A DNA stretch of 64,000 bases from Anisakis pegreffii (Eukaryota > Nematoda > Chromadorea > Rhabditida > Anisakidae): the NCBI GenBank assembly GCA_035041965.1, contig JAPYMA010002560.1, positions 1-64,000 of the forward strand. The letters are read 5' to 3'. The position numbers and the translations under genes are program-made. Numbering within the stretch: position 1 is the stretch's first letter; each line of letters opens with the position of its first letter. Below the pieces are notes generated by a model. It ran no database searches and was not told the DNA's origin. It was given only the letters and a program-made list of their open reading frames with translations. Shown here in pieces: positions 1 through 11,668 of this stretch.

Positions 1-3000
1 ATTTTAATAAATTTAAGTAAGCTCAAAGTCAAATTCAAATCAAGGTCGGTCAATCTCAAACAATACCAAATCAGCTAAGCGATGCGTCAACTCATGCAAA
101 AATTGCATTTATGACGTTTCATAATCTTAAGTCACAATCAGTATGCTTCAATGGGAAAGCTAAGTCAAATCAGTTCCGTGCCGGTTAGAACTAATTTAAA
201 TCAAATTGAGTGAAATCTGTCACAACTACTTCAACAGATATCAGCATATCTACTAGTCTTGTACCTATGCTAGAGTCCAACATATAATCGAGTCCATATT
301 AGGGGGAGTGATTAGGGAGGTGCACAAAATGAAAAAGAAGTTCAATTAGGTGGGACGGGCCACATCAATAAGCAGTCCAAGTCCCTACCTCTGGATCCGG
401 AGTTAAGCGGGTCGTCACGTGCCGCATCCCTCCTTCACCCTACCGCATCAGTTAAAAAATGATTCATAATATTGACAACAATGATGAATGTACAAAATGA
501 ATAGACAAATACATAGTGAAAACATTTCTGACAATGGTTAACAACAAATACGATAATATTTCTGCAAATCATTAAATTTACAAAATGAGAATCAAAATGT
601 AATGAGCCAATTCAGCTTTCACGAAATTTTCATTCTTCGATATGCAATATTTTCAGATGAGATTTTTTATTCCTGAGGGAACTGAACAGAAAATAAATTG
701 GAATATTATCAGAATCTATGCATTGGTGTCATCCAGAGTCCCTTTAAATGGATAAAAGAAATTCGCGGATGTCGTAGAAAATGGTTGATACATAGTGATC
801 GTGATGGCTCATTAAATTTTCCTGTACATGACAATACAAAAATAGAAATACATCACATTCAACAGAAATAACAATAATTCAAAGTTACAATGATAATACA
901 GCATGAATAATACAAACAACAAATTCAAAAAGCACAAAAACAATCACACAATTAAGAAATAAGAGGTATCATATGCAACTTGAAAATCGCATAACATAAT
1001 TCCACGAACCATGATAAGTTTCATATCACAGGATAATACACAACAATATCAATGTCATATGATCAAATACCCATCACGAGTTAATATAAACAAATTATGG
1101 CTAACAAATAATCAACAACACATACAAACATACAATGCACAAAAATTTACATATGAATGCATGAATGAAAGAATGAAGCATGCATAAAATGTGGTCACTG
1201 ACCACGACTCAATTTTATTTTGTAGTCCCTAAGTTCGAAATGAAATGAAAATAAATGATGAAAAATAAGGTGATGTTACTTATCATTTATTCTAATCCTA
1301 ATGAAGTGAAAAGTGATTAAATAATAAAATCGAAACTCCTAACCTGGCGCTTCCTTGCGTCTTGGGGTCGTATCTGATAGTTATTTGTTGATAGTTGTGT
1401 TTTGTTGTCATATTAGTATTAAATATTGCCGTTGTGTTAAATACTGATGTCGTCTAATGGATTCGCACCTTGGTGTCGTATTACTATAACTGTTGTCGAT
1501 TGCTAATGAACACTGTTGTTACTAACACTGCGACCGTCATCTGGCCCCCATCGTCGATCGTCGTGTCCGGATGTCCATTGAAGTCAATGTCAACACAGCC
1601 ATTCTATCTAGAATTGAACTAAGGTAAAATGCTAACAAGATCATGTATCGACAAGATCAAGATATCGACTAACTATTTGATAGCCTACATCAACACATCT
1701 GCCACTGAATATTCATGCGATACATCATAGTCACTGAATATACGCTAGATTCACGTTAGATCGGAGAAAGTTAGCAATGCTGATTGACAATAAAGTCATT
1801 CCAAACCACCAAATAACAAATTAAATCATCACAATTTAATCCAATTCCTCACCTTAGATTGAAGTTACGGTAGCTTGTCACCAGTGAATGTGACCAATGA
1901 TTACCAAGTTCGCTGCCAATGACCAGTATCGTAGTCTGTTCGCTCGCTCGCTTCACAACTACGCACTTCTGAGACGATATTAAATAATTAATTCGCAGTT
2001 TTCACCATATGCAGTTCAATACGATTCTTACTGATAACACGTTTCTCATTTATAAATTATTCGCACACGTTATTAACGCTTCACGCTAATATAGCGATGG
2101 TGATGATTTAAGAAGACATCACTTACACCCTACCAAATGTTACCATATTTCAGCATTTCAACTAAATTCAAAGATTGGGTCTAGATGACCTTTCCACCCT
2201 CCACTCTTTAGAAGAACATGGCCCTTTATTATATCTCCCCTTAATCTATGCAATCATCGACCTATCAAACAATATGATAATAAAATTCATGACAAATTGT
2301 AACATTATTTGAACTCGAAACATTTAAGGCGCGATGTCGAATCGTATCAGAAAATATGTAAACCGACTAAAATCATGAATAATATATATAAACATATATA
2401 ACGCACCACCGCTCAACCGCACAACTCAAACATGATAGAAGTAAATGTATACATCAATATTATGAGTGAGGCAGCGACTTTAACATGATCAGTCGTGATC
2501 AATTGGTATGTTACCATTGACACATCGATAGAATTCACAGTGTGCACATATATGATCAAAAAGAGATCAACAAAGCGTGCACATATTATTATGCTATACT
2601 GCTAGCAAAAGAATTCCAATATCAATGAAAAAAAGAAATGTTATTTCCCAGAAATCATTCTCCAGGTTCTCAGAAGCTGTTACATTTCAGAATGCGAATG
2701 AAATTCTGGAGAACGCAAGCAATACTAATCGGAGAGGATATTATCAATCGAGATTGTTGTCAAATATCCTCATTCACGAAACTTGGTGATTTGAATGATT
2801 GCGTGGAGTTTCTGGATTTTTTGTTAGAGTTTAGGAAAAAATATGATGCGGGCATGGATCGAAACTCTTAGACTGTTAAGGGAAAATGGAATTCCATTGA
2901 AAATGGAAAATGGATTTCATAAATCAAATGAATAACAAATGGAAGCAGTCGAACATTCATTGTAACTTAATTGAAAGTGATTTAAGCCATCATGGTGGAG

Positions 3001-3978
3001 TTAGATGCATTAAAAATCGATGGACAGGTGGGGTGCTTGATCACCTTATCAGTCGAAATAGCATTGCAATGACTAGTAAGAATGAAAATAGAACGGGAAT
3101 ATAGGAGAAAGTAGAGATGCAGAAGTTTAATGAATCTAGAGTGTCATGCCTCAGATGCGAGCGTACGTAGGTGTACACATGCGTGTTTAAAGCATTACAA
3201 ACATGGAACATCGCTTGACGCTTTTTGACGTGATGCGTTCGGATGCCTATTGCATTGTATCGACATTGTACTGACATTCCAGTGCATTGAAACTCCACTG
3301 TATTGACAACAGATCGGTGTAAAAAGTTTTGATCTATGATCAGCTAAACAAAATTGTAAACCAATAATGTATACGATTGAGCGGGCCAGATATGCGAGAT
3401 GATTCCAAAAAATCATCTGCACTTCTTGGAATATTCTGACGGTTGAGAGAAAAAGATACAATCCTAGTTTTTTTTGGAATACGTCTGAAATTGCCTGAAA
3501 ACTTGAATAAATGATGAATGGAAAGCATGTTTTATTCGATAGATGTTTAACATTAACGCATGGACACATAAAACAAACTGCTGACATCCACAACTACCAA
3601 CTTTATGGACAAAAATTCGCGCAAGCTGAATAGCATTTCTAGAATCATTCGAATCGATCATCACAATTTTGATAGGTTTCATTACCACTATCAAATAATG
3701 AGATGACATGATTTGAATGAATCGAAACACAACAGGAAACCGTAAGAAAATACAATCACACTATATACTTCAAGATGCCCAAAACAATTATAAAGGTATC
3801 AGAGGAACGAGAACACGCAAAAACAACGAAAAAGGTGAAGGGCATATAATAAAATATAGAAAAAATTACTAGCGAAAAGTAGAAAGTAAAGGAAATTCCA
3901 TTTCTCCTCAATTTCAATAAGCAATGGAAATAATGGGGGCAAAACGAACTGCCACAAGAACACAAACATAGTCCTCCT
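1..3978. other. No recognised gene
   Basis: I find no exon chain or recognisable protein here. Open frames are short (under about 130 codons), low in complexity or unlike anything known to me, and lie in AT-rich sequence. A more GC-rich patch lies at about 345-440. Remnants of mobile elements are possible but I cannot show termini. Confidence 0.5.
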
Positions 3979-4011
3979 CGCTGAAGAGAACTGTGCGAGT
4001 TCTCTTCAGCG
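3979..4011. repeat. Perfect hairpin, 13-bp stem, 7-base loop
   Basis: CGCTGAAGAGAAC (3979-3991) is followed by the loop TGTGCGA and the exact reverse complement GTTCTCTTCAGCG (3999-4011). The stem is perfect but does not extend further. No poly-T or gene end is attached, so its role is unknown. Confidence 0.85.
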
Positions 4012-4139
4012 TCGAAGGGAAATGTGCGAATTCTGTTCAATGCTAATGAGAAATATGGAAGTTGAGTAATGAAAACAATGCAAGAGGATTTAGCCATATC
4101 GCCTCAACTGATTGCTGTTGTACGTAAAAGTATATAATA

Positions 4140-4960
4140 TTCTTGAAGCAGAAATTTTGATCACTCGATTGGTGTAAAGAAATTCACATGTTACCGGGCA
4201 AACTTGAGAGTACAGTTACCTCGAAATGGTAACCTCCGTTGACCCCATAGTAACGCATTGAATTTGGTCACTAGAGATAGAATTTCTGTGAATGAGAGAC
4301 TTTCCGCTTGTTGTTTATTGACCTTCATGAAAATAGCCATATTTCCTCAGTAAAGCCGGATTAGTGAACAAAATTTCTGTTTTCTAAATGCAGAGGCTCC
4401 GCTTGATCGAATGATGGACAGAAATCCATATGTTACTGGGCAAAACTGAGAGTGTAGTAGGCTCGAAGTTGGTAACTCTAATGCCATTATAGCAATGTAC
4501 GCATTGATCAGTAGTGATACATTGTGTCGAAATGTGCACTGCCGAGCTACTTGTGATGTAATTCTTCAACTAGGCAGGATCGGTGGACAACGTGGACGCA
4601 TTTCCGAATATAGAGGATCTGAGGAATGCGATGGAACGGAGAAACGACCACACTACTGGGCAAGCCTGAGAATACTCATTGTCCGAATGTGGTAACCCTC
4701 ATATTGTCGCGCTAATGAAAGCTTTGATCAATGAAGTTGCAGCATTAAAACGATCGCTGTCGAGCGATTGCGATATCTTTAGAAAATCGACTGTTTCCCT
4801 ATGGCAAGCGAGATCTAGTAATGTTGTCTAGCAGACAAAGTTGTCTGAAACTGTGGAATCTGGAGAATCTCGTGGTGAAGCGAATGAGACATGTTGCTGA
4901 AGAAACCTAAGAGTACCGTTAGATTTAAAATGATGATCCTGAAATCACTTGCATACACTG
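4140..4960. repeat. Degenerate satellite block, upstream copy
   Basis: About four diverged monomers roughly 235-245 bp apart share the core 'TTAC(C/T)GGGCAAACTTGAGAGTAC.GT', followed by 'GGTAACC' and by 'AATAGCCATA(T)..CCTCA'. Cores can be seen near 4190, 4430, 4655 and 4900. The same family, in the same orientation, recurs at 8.94-10.64 kb, so the two blocks flank the 14-3-3 gene. Divergence is high, which suggests an old array. Confidence 0.75.
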
Positions 4961-5684
4961 ATCAAGGCACATGCAATGTATGTGAAGGGCGGCTTAGCTA
5001 CATGAGATGTGTTCAGAAAATATACTAAAACGTGTGCATACTGAGTGGCAACGATGAGGAGCAGGGTCTCTGCAATATTGTGACGAACCGGTGGTTCGAG
5101 TGTTGGTGATCAAATTTGAATAAGATACGTTTAGAAAATTGAAGATATCTGAGTAATTGAGGAGGAAGATGTTTGGGAATAAGGATGTCAGTTGAGAAGG
5201 AATATTGTGTTGGTTTTAAAAGAGAGGCACAAACCCGCAATGTGTTGTAATTGCTGATGAACAAATAAATAAATTTGCTATTTTCTGGTTCAGAAGATAA
5301 TACTTTCTTAACCGTTCAAATCTGATGTATGCCAATCGGCAAGCGACTGTAATTTTCGGTTATTGTTCGATTTTAGTTGTTTGTCGGGCGGTTGATCAGG
5401 TTGATTTCGTTCAGGTTTTTTTTTGTTACCATATCTTCATACTACTTTCAGCTAAAATCTACATAAGACCTCAGCGATTCACTTGATTTGCACAGAAGAG
5501 TCTTTCTCAGAATGAGCTTAAGCAAAATTTATGAGCTGTACGATAATAGTGTTTGTCATTTGGATGCTTGCACCACTGTTTGATGTTGGTTGTGCTTTGG
5601 GTGGTTGGGTTGAGTGTTTTCTTGTTTGGCGGTGATATAATTCATCGGGGGTGACGAATAATCACTTATAAGGCTTTGATTAAT
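4961..5684. other. No gene seen; upstream region of the 14-3-3 gene
   Basis: AT-rich and without a convincing open frame. It probably holds the promoter and 5' leader of the 14-3-3 gene that begins at 5692, but I recognise no specific promoter element. Confidence 0.4.
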
Positions 5685-5688
5685 TCAG
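5685..5688 (+). promoter_or_regulatory. Splice acceptor (TTCAG type) just before the 14-3-3 start codon
   Basis: The sequence TTAATTCAG|ATAATG puts a nematode-type acceptor three bases before the initiator. It could receive a spliced leader in trans or end a 5' UTR intron. The sequence alone does not decide which. Confidence 0.5.
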
Positions 5689-5691
5689 ATA

Positions 5692-8036
5692 ATGACGAGC
5701 ACAGATGATAAGGAAGAACTTTTGGAACGTGCGAAAATTGCTGAAAAGGTTTCTGTTTTCACATTGCCTTTAACTGTACCTGAGTCCATTTCCTAGTCAG
5801 CTCATATGGATTGTAACAAACTAAAATCAAATTTGACAGGAACAGAGTGCTGCACTTTAGATCAACCTTTAAAATCCCAGTAGATTCTTAGAACCTAGAT
5901 TGCTAATTTGAGTGAAAAGGCCGTATTTGAAGGCAGAGCGTTATGATGATATGGCAGAAACAATGAAGAAGGTGACCGAGAGAGGTGACGAGCTCTCAAT
6001 AGAAGAACGTAATCTGCTATCAGTGGCGTACAAGAATATCGTCGGAACGAAACGTTCATCATGGCGAGTCATACAGACAATCGAGCAGAAATCAGGAGCA
6101 GTCGAGAAGAGGCATCGCATGGCGACAGTGTATCGTGAACAAGTTGAAAAAGAATTAAACTATATTTGTAACGATATTTTGGTTGGACCTTCATTGTTTG
6201 TTCCGTATCGACTTAATTCCGTCGATTTGTCGTTATTCATATTAATAGCAATCCTATTGGAGCAATGAAAAGAGCAGACAGATCGATTTCAGCGATACGG
6301 TATTTGAAGATCCTCTTGGCTGAGAAATTATCGCCGCTTTTGATCGATTTCTGCGATTCAATTCAACTTATTTCAATCTTTTCGAATTCCAGTGCTGGCA
6401 ATTGCTTTACTGGTCTGTTCGTTGCTTGAAGGAGCGCATGGCGCCGGATGATTGAGAGTAATTACCGAGTAAAGGCGTCGTTAATGAGAACTCTCAGAAA
6501 TCAGTCTAATTCCTTCACTGATGATTGATTCAATTGGTCTAAACTGATAGTGTTATAAGTGTGTCGATGAAGCGCTACTGTAAACAAATTAAGGATTAAG
6601 TGACGCGCTTCAGACTATTGGTTATTGAAGGCTGAGAATTTGTTCATTTGTGCCTTCACTAACTCCTCAGTTGATCTATTTGATTCTCATTGCTTGTTAG
6701 CATATTCCCTTCTTCGGTTAGTTTTACTACCTGGTGCCATTTTTTATCATTCTTAATGAATTGGTAATGTTAACGATCGTGAGAGTATGATAGTGCTAGC
6801 AAAACGGTGGGTGTTGCTAGTAAGTACGAAAATAAATTTCTTATGAGTGGGTTTCAGCAACTAATCGAGAAATTTTTGCTACCCAAGGCAAACACCCCAG
6901 ATTCGAAGGTATTTTATATGAAAATGAAAGGTGATTATTATCGCTATTTGGCTGAAATCTCGAGTGGTGAAGGGAAAACTGGTTAGGATTTCATTTATTA
7001 TGACATTTATTGCGATTTATTTTTTATTCATTATGACAGTTCTCACCTACGAATAAATATAAATATATTATATGCTGCATATGTGTATGTATTTGCAAGA
7101 TGTGATTTACTTGGTAATAAAACTGACCAAATGATTTGATCATCGAACCATCCAGAACGACACCTCTCAAAGTCGGCTCATCAATCGCCTTCAGGATTAA
7201 GATTGCAATTGAACCGCGAAACACTGATCTCTATAATTCATGGTCATGATTCCAGAACGTGAAAAGTTTTCGGATCACTTCTGTAAATAACTGCTCATGA
7301 ATAAATACTATAAAATAGTTCCTCAATGTGGGCAATAGTATCCAATCAGTGGGCAAAAGTGGCTTGAAGATGGGCAAATTTGGCGACAAAGTAGAACCTT
7401 CTTTAATATCGCAGTGTTTCCATGTGTATGTCTAAAGCACCTTGCTGCCTTGAGATGGATCGTAATCTCGCCCTTTCATAGTTTTAACATTGTGGTTGGA
7501 AACATACCATCGCATACGTATGGAATATTTCACGCAGAATGAGTCACATTTGTTAGTATAAATGATCTTTCGTCCAGAAATCAACTGAAAAGATATTTGA
7601 GGAGTGGTCGACAAAGCTCAAATTTCCTATCAAGAGGCGATGGATATAGCCAATTCGAAGATGCAACCCACACATCCCGTGAGACTTGGACTGGCACTCA
7701 ACTTCTCGGTTTTCTACTACGAGATTCTCAGTTCACCTGATAAAGCGTGCCAACTTGCTAAAAAGGTTGTTATATATGGACATTTAGAGAAGTTTGAATA
7801 GCTTCAGTTAGTTTATTACGGAGTTGTGTCACAAAATCAGCTTACAGGCATTTGATGAAGCAATAGCCGAGCTGGACACGGTCAATGAGGAATCTTATAA
7901 AGACAGCACATTGATAATGCAGTTACTACGTGATAACCTAACATTATGGACGTCCGATTCGGCGGCTGACGATCAAGAAGTCATTGAATCACACAAAGCT
8001 GAATCTAAGCAACAACCTCAAGCGAATGCTAAATAA
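5692..8036 (+). CDS. 14-3-3 family protein, complete, five exons
   Basis: Inferred exons are 5692-5748, 5933-6181, 6858-6981, 7602-7765 and 7848-8036. All phases join, giving 260 residues, slightly longer than the usual ~248. 14-3-3 proteins are dimeric cytoplasmic adaptors that bind phosphoserine/threonine motifs. Visible signatures are 'AERYDDMAE' in the dimer region, '[10 protein letters not shown]' (signature 1), 'SSWRVI', the basic-pocket 'GDYYRYLAE' with the phosphate-binding Arg-Tyr, '[19 protein letters not shown]', '[16 protein letters not shown]', and signature 2 around '[18 protein letters not shown]'. The C-terminal tail after '[10 protein letters not shown]' is longer and more Gln/Ala-rich than the short acidic tail of C. 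elegans FTT-2/PAR-5. Acceptors at 6857 and 7847 are TTTCAG/TTACAG; those at 5932 and 7601 are weaker (GAAG, TGAG). It is clearly a 14-3-3, but I cannot assign it to ftt-2 or par-5. Confidence 0.95.
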
Positions 8037-8180
8037 AATCGCTATTGTGACAGCATAAAAAAGTCACTTGGCTTTTTAGGACTGATGGAGCCCACTTGAA
8101 GGCCTGAACATGAATTTGAAATTAAATCAAACCAAAAATATCAACAAAAAAAGCATAGCTTAGATGACGCTTGACACTGA

Positions 8181-8186
8181 AATAAA
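8181..8186 (+). terminator. Poly(A) signal AATAAA of the 14-3-3 gene
   Basis: A canonical AATAAA lies about 145 bp after the stop codon at 8034-8036. Another AATAA string overlaps the stop codon itself and is less likely to be used. Confidence 0.55.
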
Positions 8187-8934
8187 ATCTTCTAGAAACA
8201 GTTCCAAATTTACGACGGGGAAGTGATTCCTGGTTATGCCATTAGTTTATAGTTGGTATATCAGCCTCCTAGATTTCAATTCTGAGTTTATTTTAACTGC
8301 TCGTTCGAGTCCTTTTATTTACAGTTTTTCTAAACATAGAAAAGTCCTAATATAATGATAATTAACAACGCAAAATAGCCTTTGAACTGATGCCTTCTCA
8401 GTAATCTTTTCACGATGATAATCATTTGGGCTCTTTATTGTTGTATGGCCTTCATTTGTATTTTTATGACCGTTATTCGAGATCAGCTGTGAATGCATGA
8501 AATCAGATAATTATTTGCTATACTTCCGATATGATCGCAATTGCTCATTTTCACGTGATACTTTCTTCCATTGAATTCTTTACTGTCGATCATCCATATT
8601 CTGATATCTCTGTATAAAGTTAACTTCAAATCAGGTGTATAAACTGGTCTTAATGCAACACATCAACTCAGTGAAATGATTGAAAACTTATGTTCAGTAT
8701 TTTTTGGAAATCATGACGCTTTTTGCTAGGAAATAAACAAAGGTGGATTTGAAAGAAACTGCCAAATATCCCCTCACCCTTTTTCTAGTTTTCAAGATGC
8801 TGCAAAATTAAGGTAGATTGTTGCTCCTATAAATACAGTAAAGAGCCTCAAACACTCAAACCAAAACCTGAAATATAATTCGAACATAAAATGCCAGAAG
8901 TCTAAAATGGCACCCAAACCCTTACCCTAAAGAT
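8187..8934. other. No recognised gene between 14-3-3 and the satellite
   Basis: AT-rich sequence with no supported exon, RNA gene or element terminus. Confidence 0.45.
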
Positions 8935-10640
8935 ATTCTGAGCGTAGAGATTCTCAGAAATCGAACGCTGCAAGGAAATTCATATGTTAACGGTTAAACT
9001 TCAGAGTACGGTTACCTTGAAGATCGTAACCTCTATGGAGCAATAGTAACGTAATGATATCGATCGATACTGATAGAATGTATATGAATGAGTGATTTTG
9101 CGCTCGTTATTAAAATTGTTCTATGAAAATAGCCATAGAAAACGGGATTGCTCAACAAAATAAATGTTTTTCTGAAAGTAGATTTTCCACTGGATCGAAT
9201 GAATTACAGAAATTCACACTTTACTGGTCAAAGCAGAGAGTACGTCAGGTTTGAATGTGCTAACCCCTATAGCATCAGAAAAAAAACTACATCTCCTCGC
9301 ACAGGTGGAATTTTCCAGTGGTCTTTTTACTTTCAGAAAGCAGAGATTCCGTTCAATCGAATCATGTATGAACATCAATATGTTTCCGGCAAACTTAAGA
9401 AGACGGTAGGCTTGAATGTATCAAGCCCATATTTCGATAGCAATGTATAATATGCATTGATTTATGGTGATCAAATGCATATCAATGAGCACCTCAGCGC
9501 TAGTTGAGATAGCTTTAATAAAATAGCTATACCTCCTCAACTAACCGGAATCGCCCGACAAAATATATATTTTCCTGAATGCAGAGATTCTGCTCGATCG
9601 ATTGGTGTGAAGAAATTGATATGTTACTGGTCAAAGCTGAGAGTACGGTAGATTTGAATTTGTCAACCCCTATAGCATCTGAAAAATAGCTACATCTCCT
9701 CGCAGAGGCGGAATTTTCCAGTGGTTTTTTAATTTTCAGAAAGCAGAGATTCTGTTCAATCGGACCATGTATGAACGTTAATATGTTTCCGGGCAAACTT
9801 GAGAAGACGGTAGGCTTGAATGTATCAAACCCATATTTCGATAGCAATGTATAATATGCATTGATTTATGGTGATCAAATACATATCAATGAGCACCTCA
9901 GCGCTAGTTGAGATAGCTTTAATAAAATAGCTATACCTCCTCAACTAACCGGAATCGCCCGACAAAATATATATTTTCCTGAATGCAGAGATTCTGCTCG
10001 ATCGATTGGTGTGAAGAAATTGATATGTTACTGGTCAAAGCTGAGAGTACGGTAGGTTTGAATTTGTCAACCCCTATAGCATCTGAAAAATAGCTACATC
10101 TCCTCGCAGAGGCGGAATTTTCCAGTGGTTTTTTAATTTTCAGAAAGCAGAGATTCTGTTCAATCGGACCATGTATGAACGTTAATATGTTTCCGGGCAA
10201 ACTTGAGAAGACGGTAGGCTTGAATGTATCAAACCCATATTTTGATAGCAATGTATAATATGCATTGATCTAAGGTGATCAAATGCATATCAATGAGCAC
10301 CTCAGCGCTAGCTGAGATAGCTTTAATAAAATAGCTATACCTCGTCAACTAAGCGGAATCGCACGACAAAATATATAATTTTCTGAATTTAGAGATTCCG
10401 CTTGATCGATTGGTGTGAAGAAATTCATATGTTACTGTGCGAAGCTGAGAGTACAGTAAGCTCGAATGTAGCAACCCCTATAGGATTGAGAAAATAGCTA
10501 TGTCTCCACAGTGATCCTTACTGCTCGGTTAGGTGTATGTTTTTCTGAATCTGGAGGTTTTGGGGAATCGAACAGTCAGAAGAAATCGATATCTTCCTGG
10601 GCAAAGTTGTGAGTTTCGTTGATCTGAACATCGTAGACCT
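8935..10640. repeat. Satellite block, downstream copy (monomers ~170-235 bp)
   Basis: About ten tandem monomers share the core 'GCAGAGATTC.G.TC(G)ATCGA' followed by 'TATGTTACTGG.CAAAGCTGAGAGTACGGTAGG.T(T/C)GAATGT' and 'AACCCCTAT'. They are strongly homogenised in the centre (9435-10242) and degenerate at both edges, the usual pattern of an array evolving by unequal exchange. On the minus strand the units stay open and translate to related peptides with a 'SNI.IS.HQSIEQNLCI'-like end. The array is most simply read as non-coding satellite. Confidence 0.85.
9435..10242. repeat. Two nearly identical 404-bp tandem units (higher-order repeat)
   Basis: Unit 1 (9435-9838) and unit 2 (9839-10242) differ at only a few positions, such as ATGCAT/ATACAT and TAGATTT/TAGGTTT. 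Each 404-bp unit is a dimer of two diverged monomers, so this is a recent higher-order duplication inside the older array. Confidence 0.9.
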
Positions 10641-11668
10641 TATACTGGTGTATTAATGCATAGAGTAGGGCTTCTTGTTGGCCTACTGATTGGCTTAGCA
10701 AGTTGAGCTTGCGAAAATCTTGAAAATACTGCGCATTGTGTTTCCATAGTGAAGCAATGATTTCATAAACAGAGGTTTATGTCTGAATCGAATGCTTTAT
10801 TAAGCAAGATTTTTTGCGGTTACAGACCAGAATCATATCTGACGCATGGTTACCACCGTCTTCATGAGCACATTGACATTTTTCTTCCAGTCTGGCAACC
10901 TAGCGATTAATTGAGCCGTCAGTTAATGTCTTTTTCAAACTGCAATTCTTAAATGTAACCATGTGACTGCTAAAAGCATTTCATAGGTTGTCATGCACGT
11001 TGCTGGTGGTTACCTTGATTCCGTTCAACTTCTGCGATAAGCTATTTTCCATCGTTTCTTCTTAAGCGTTTCAGTTTGATGCAGTTTCAGTTTTGTCAGC
11101 ACCACATGTTGTGTTTCATAGGTCTTTTAGATCGCTCTTAAACGGTACAAATCCAAATGGAAGCGAACTCAGTGAGTAGGGAATATGTTTGGTGGTTAAC
11201 CCTGTTGACCACGGTAAGAATGGAAGTAAATCATTTTGCTAACTTTTTGGGTTCCTTGAGTGTTAAATTTACAATGGGAAGAAGAAATGTTTCGGATGAC
11301 TACTTGAATAATGTGAATTTCTATGCAATATGTTTGCATTCAGCATTCACCAGATGCGATTCACTTTCCCATCCTTTATCAGCGAGGCGCTGCGGGATGT
11401 TCGCTCGGAAAGCTTGCAGTTTCTGACTAAACACGCATTTATTGGATAAACCGCATTTCTGCTACTGTCTAAGATTTCCCCTGATCAGTCTCACGGTCAC
11501 TTGATCAAAGTTGCCAAAACTGTCGCATTTTTGGCTGATTCCAAATGGAGTGTGATATTGCAGAGGTAACCCAATGTTTTCCAATGACAGTGGGAGGAAG
11601 TTCAAACTGTTGAATGGAGAATATGACATATAAATAGACGTTTCATGTGAATTCCTAGATATTTGCAG
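10641..11668. other. Unassigned region before the polycystin gene
   Basis: No confident exon. An open frame at 11157-11426 (+) contains a Cys/His-containing end and could be an upstream exon, but neither its splice sites nor its homology can be confirmed. The promoter and signal-peptide exon of the polycystin gene should lie here or further upstream. Confidence 0.35.

Noticed and set aside
391..415. 5S rRNA-like string 'CCGGAGTTAAGCGGGTC'
   Set aside because: Only about 15 bases resemble the 5S box. The rest of the 120-base gene and its internal promoter are not present.
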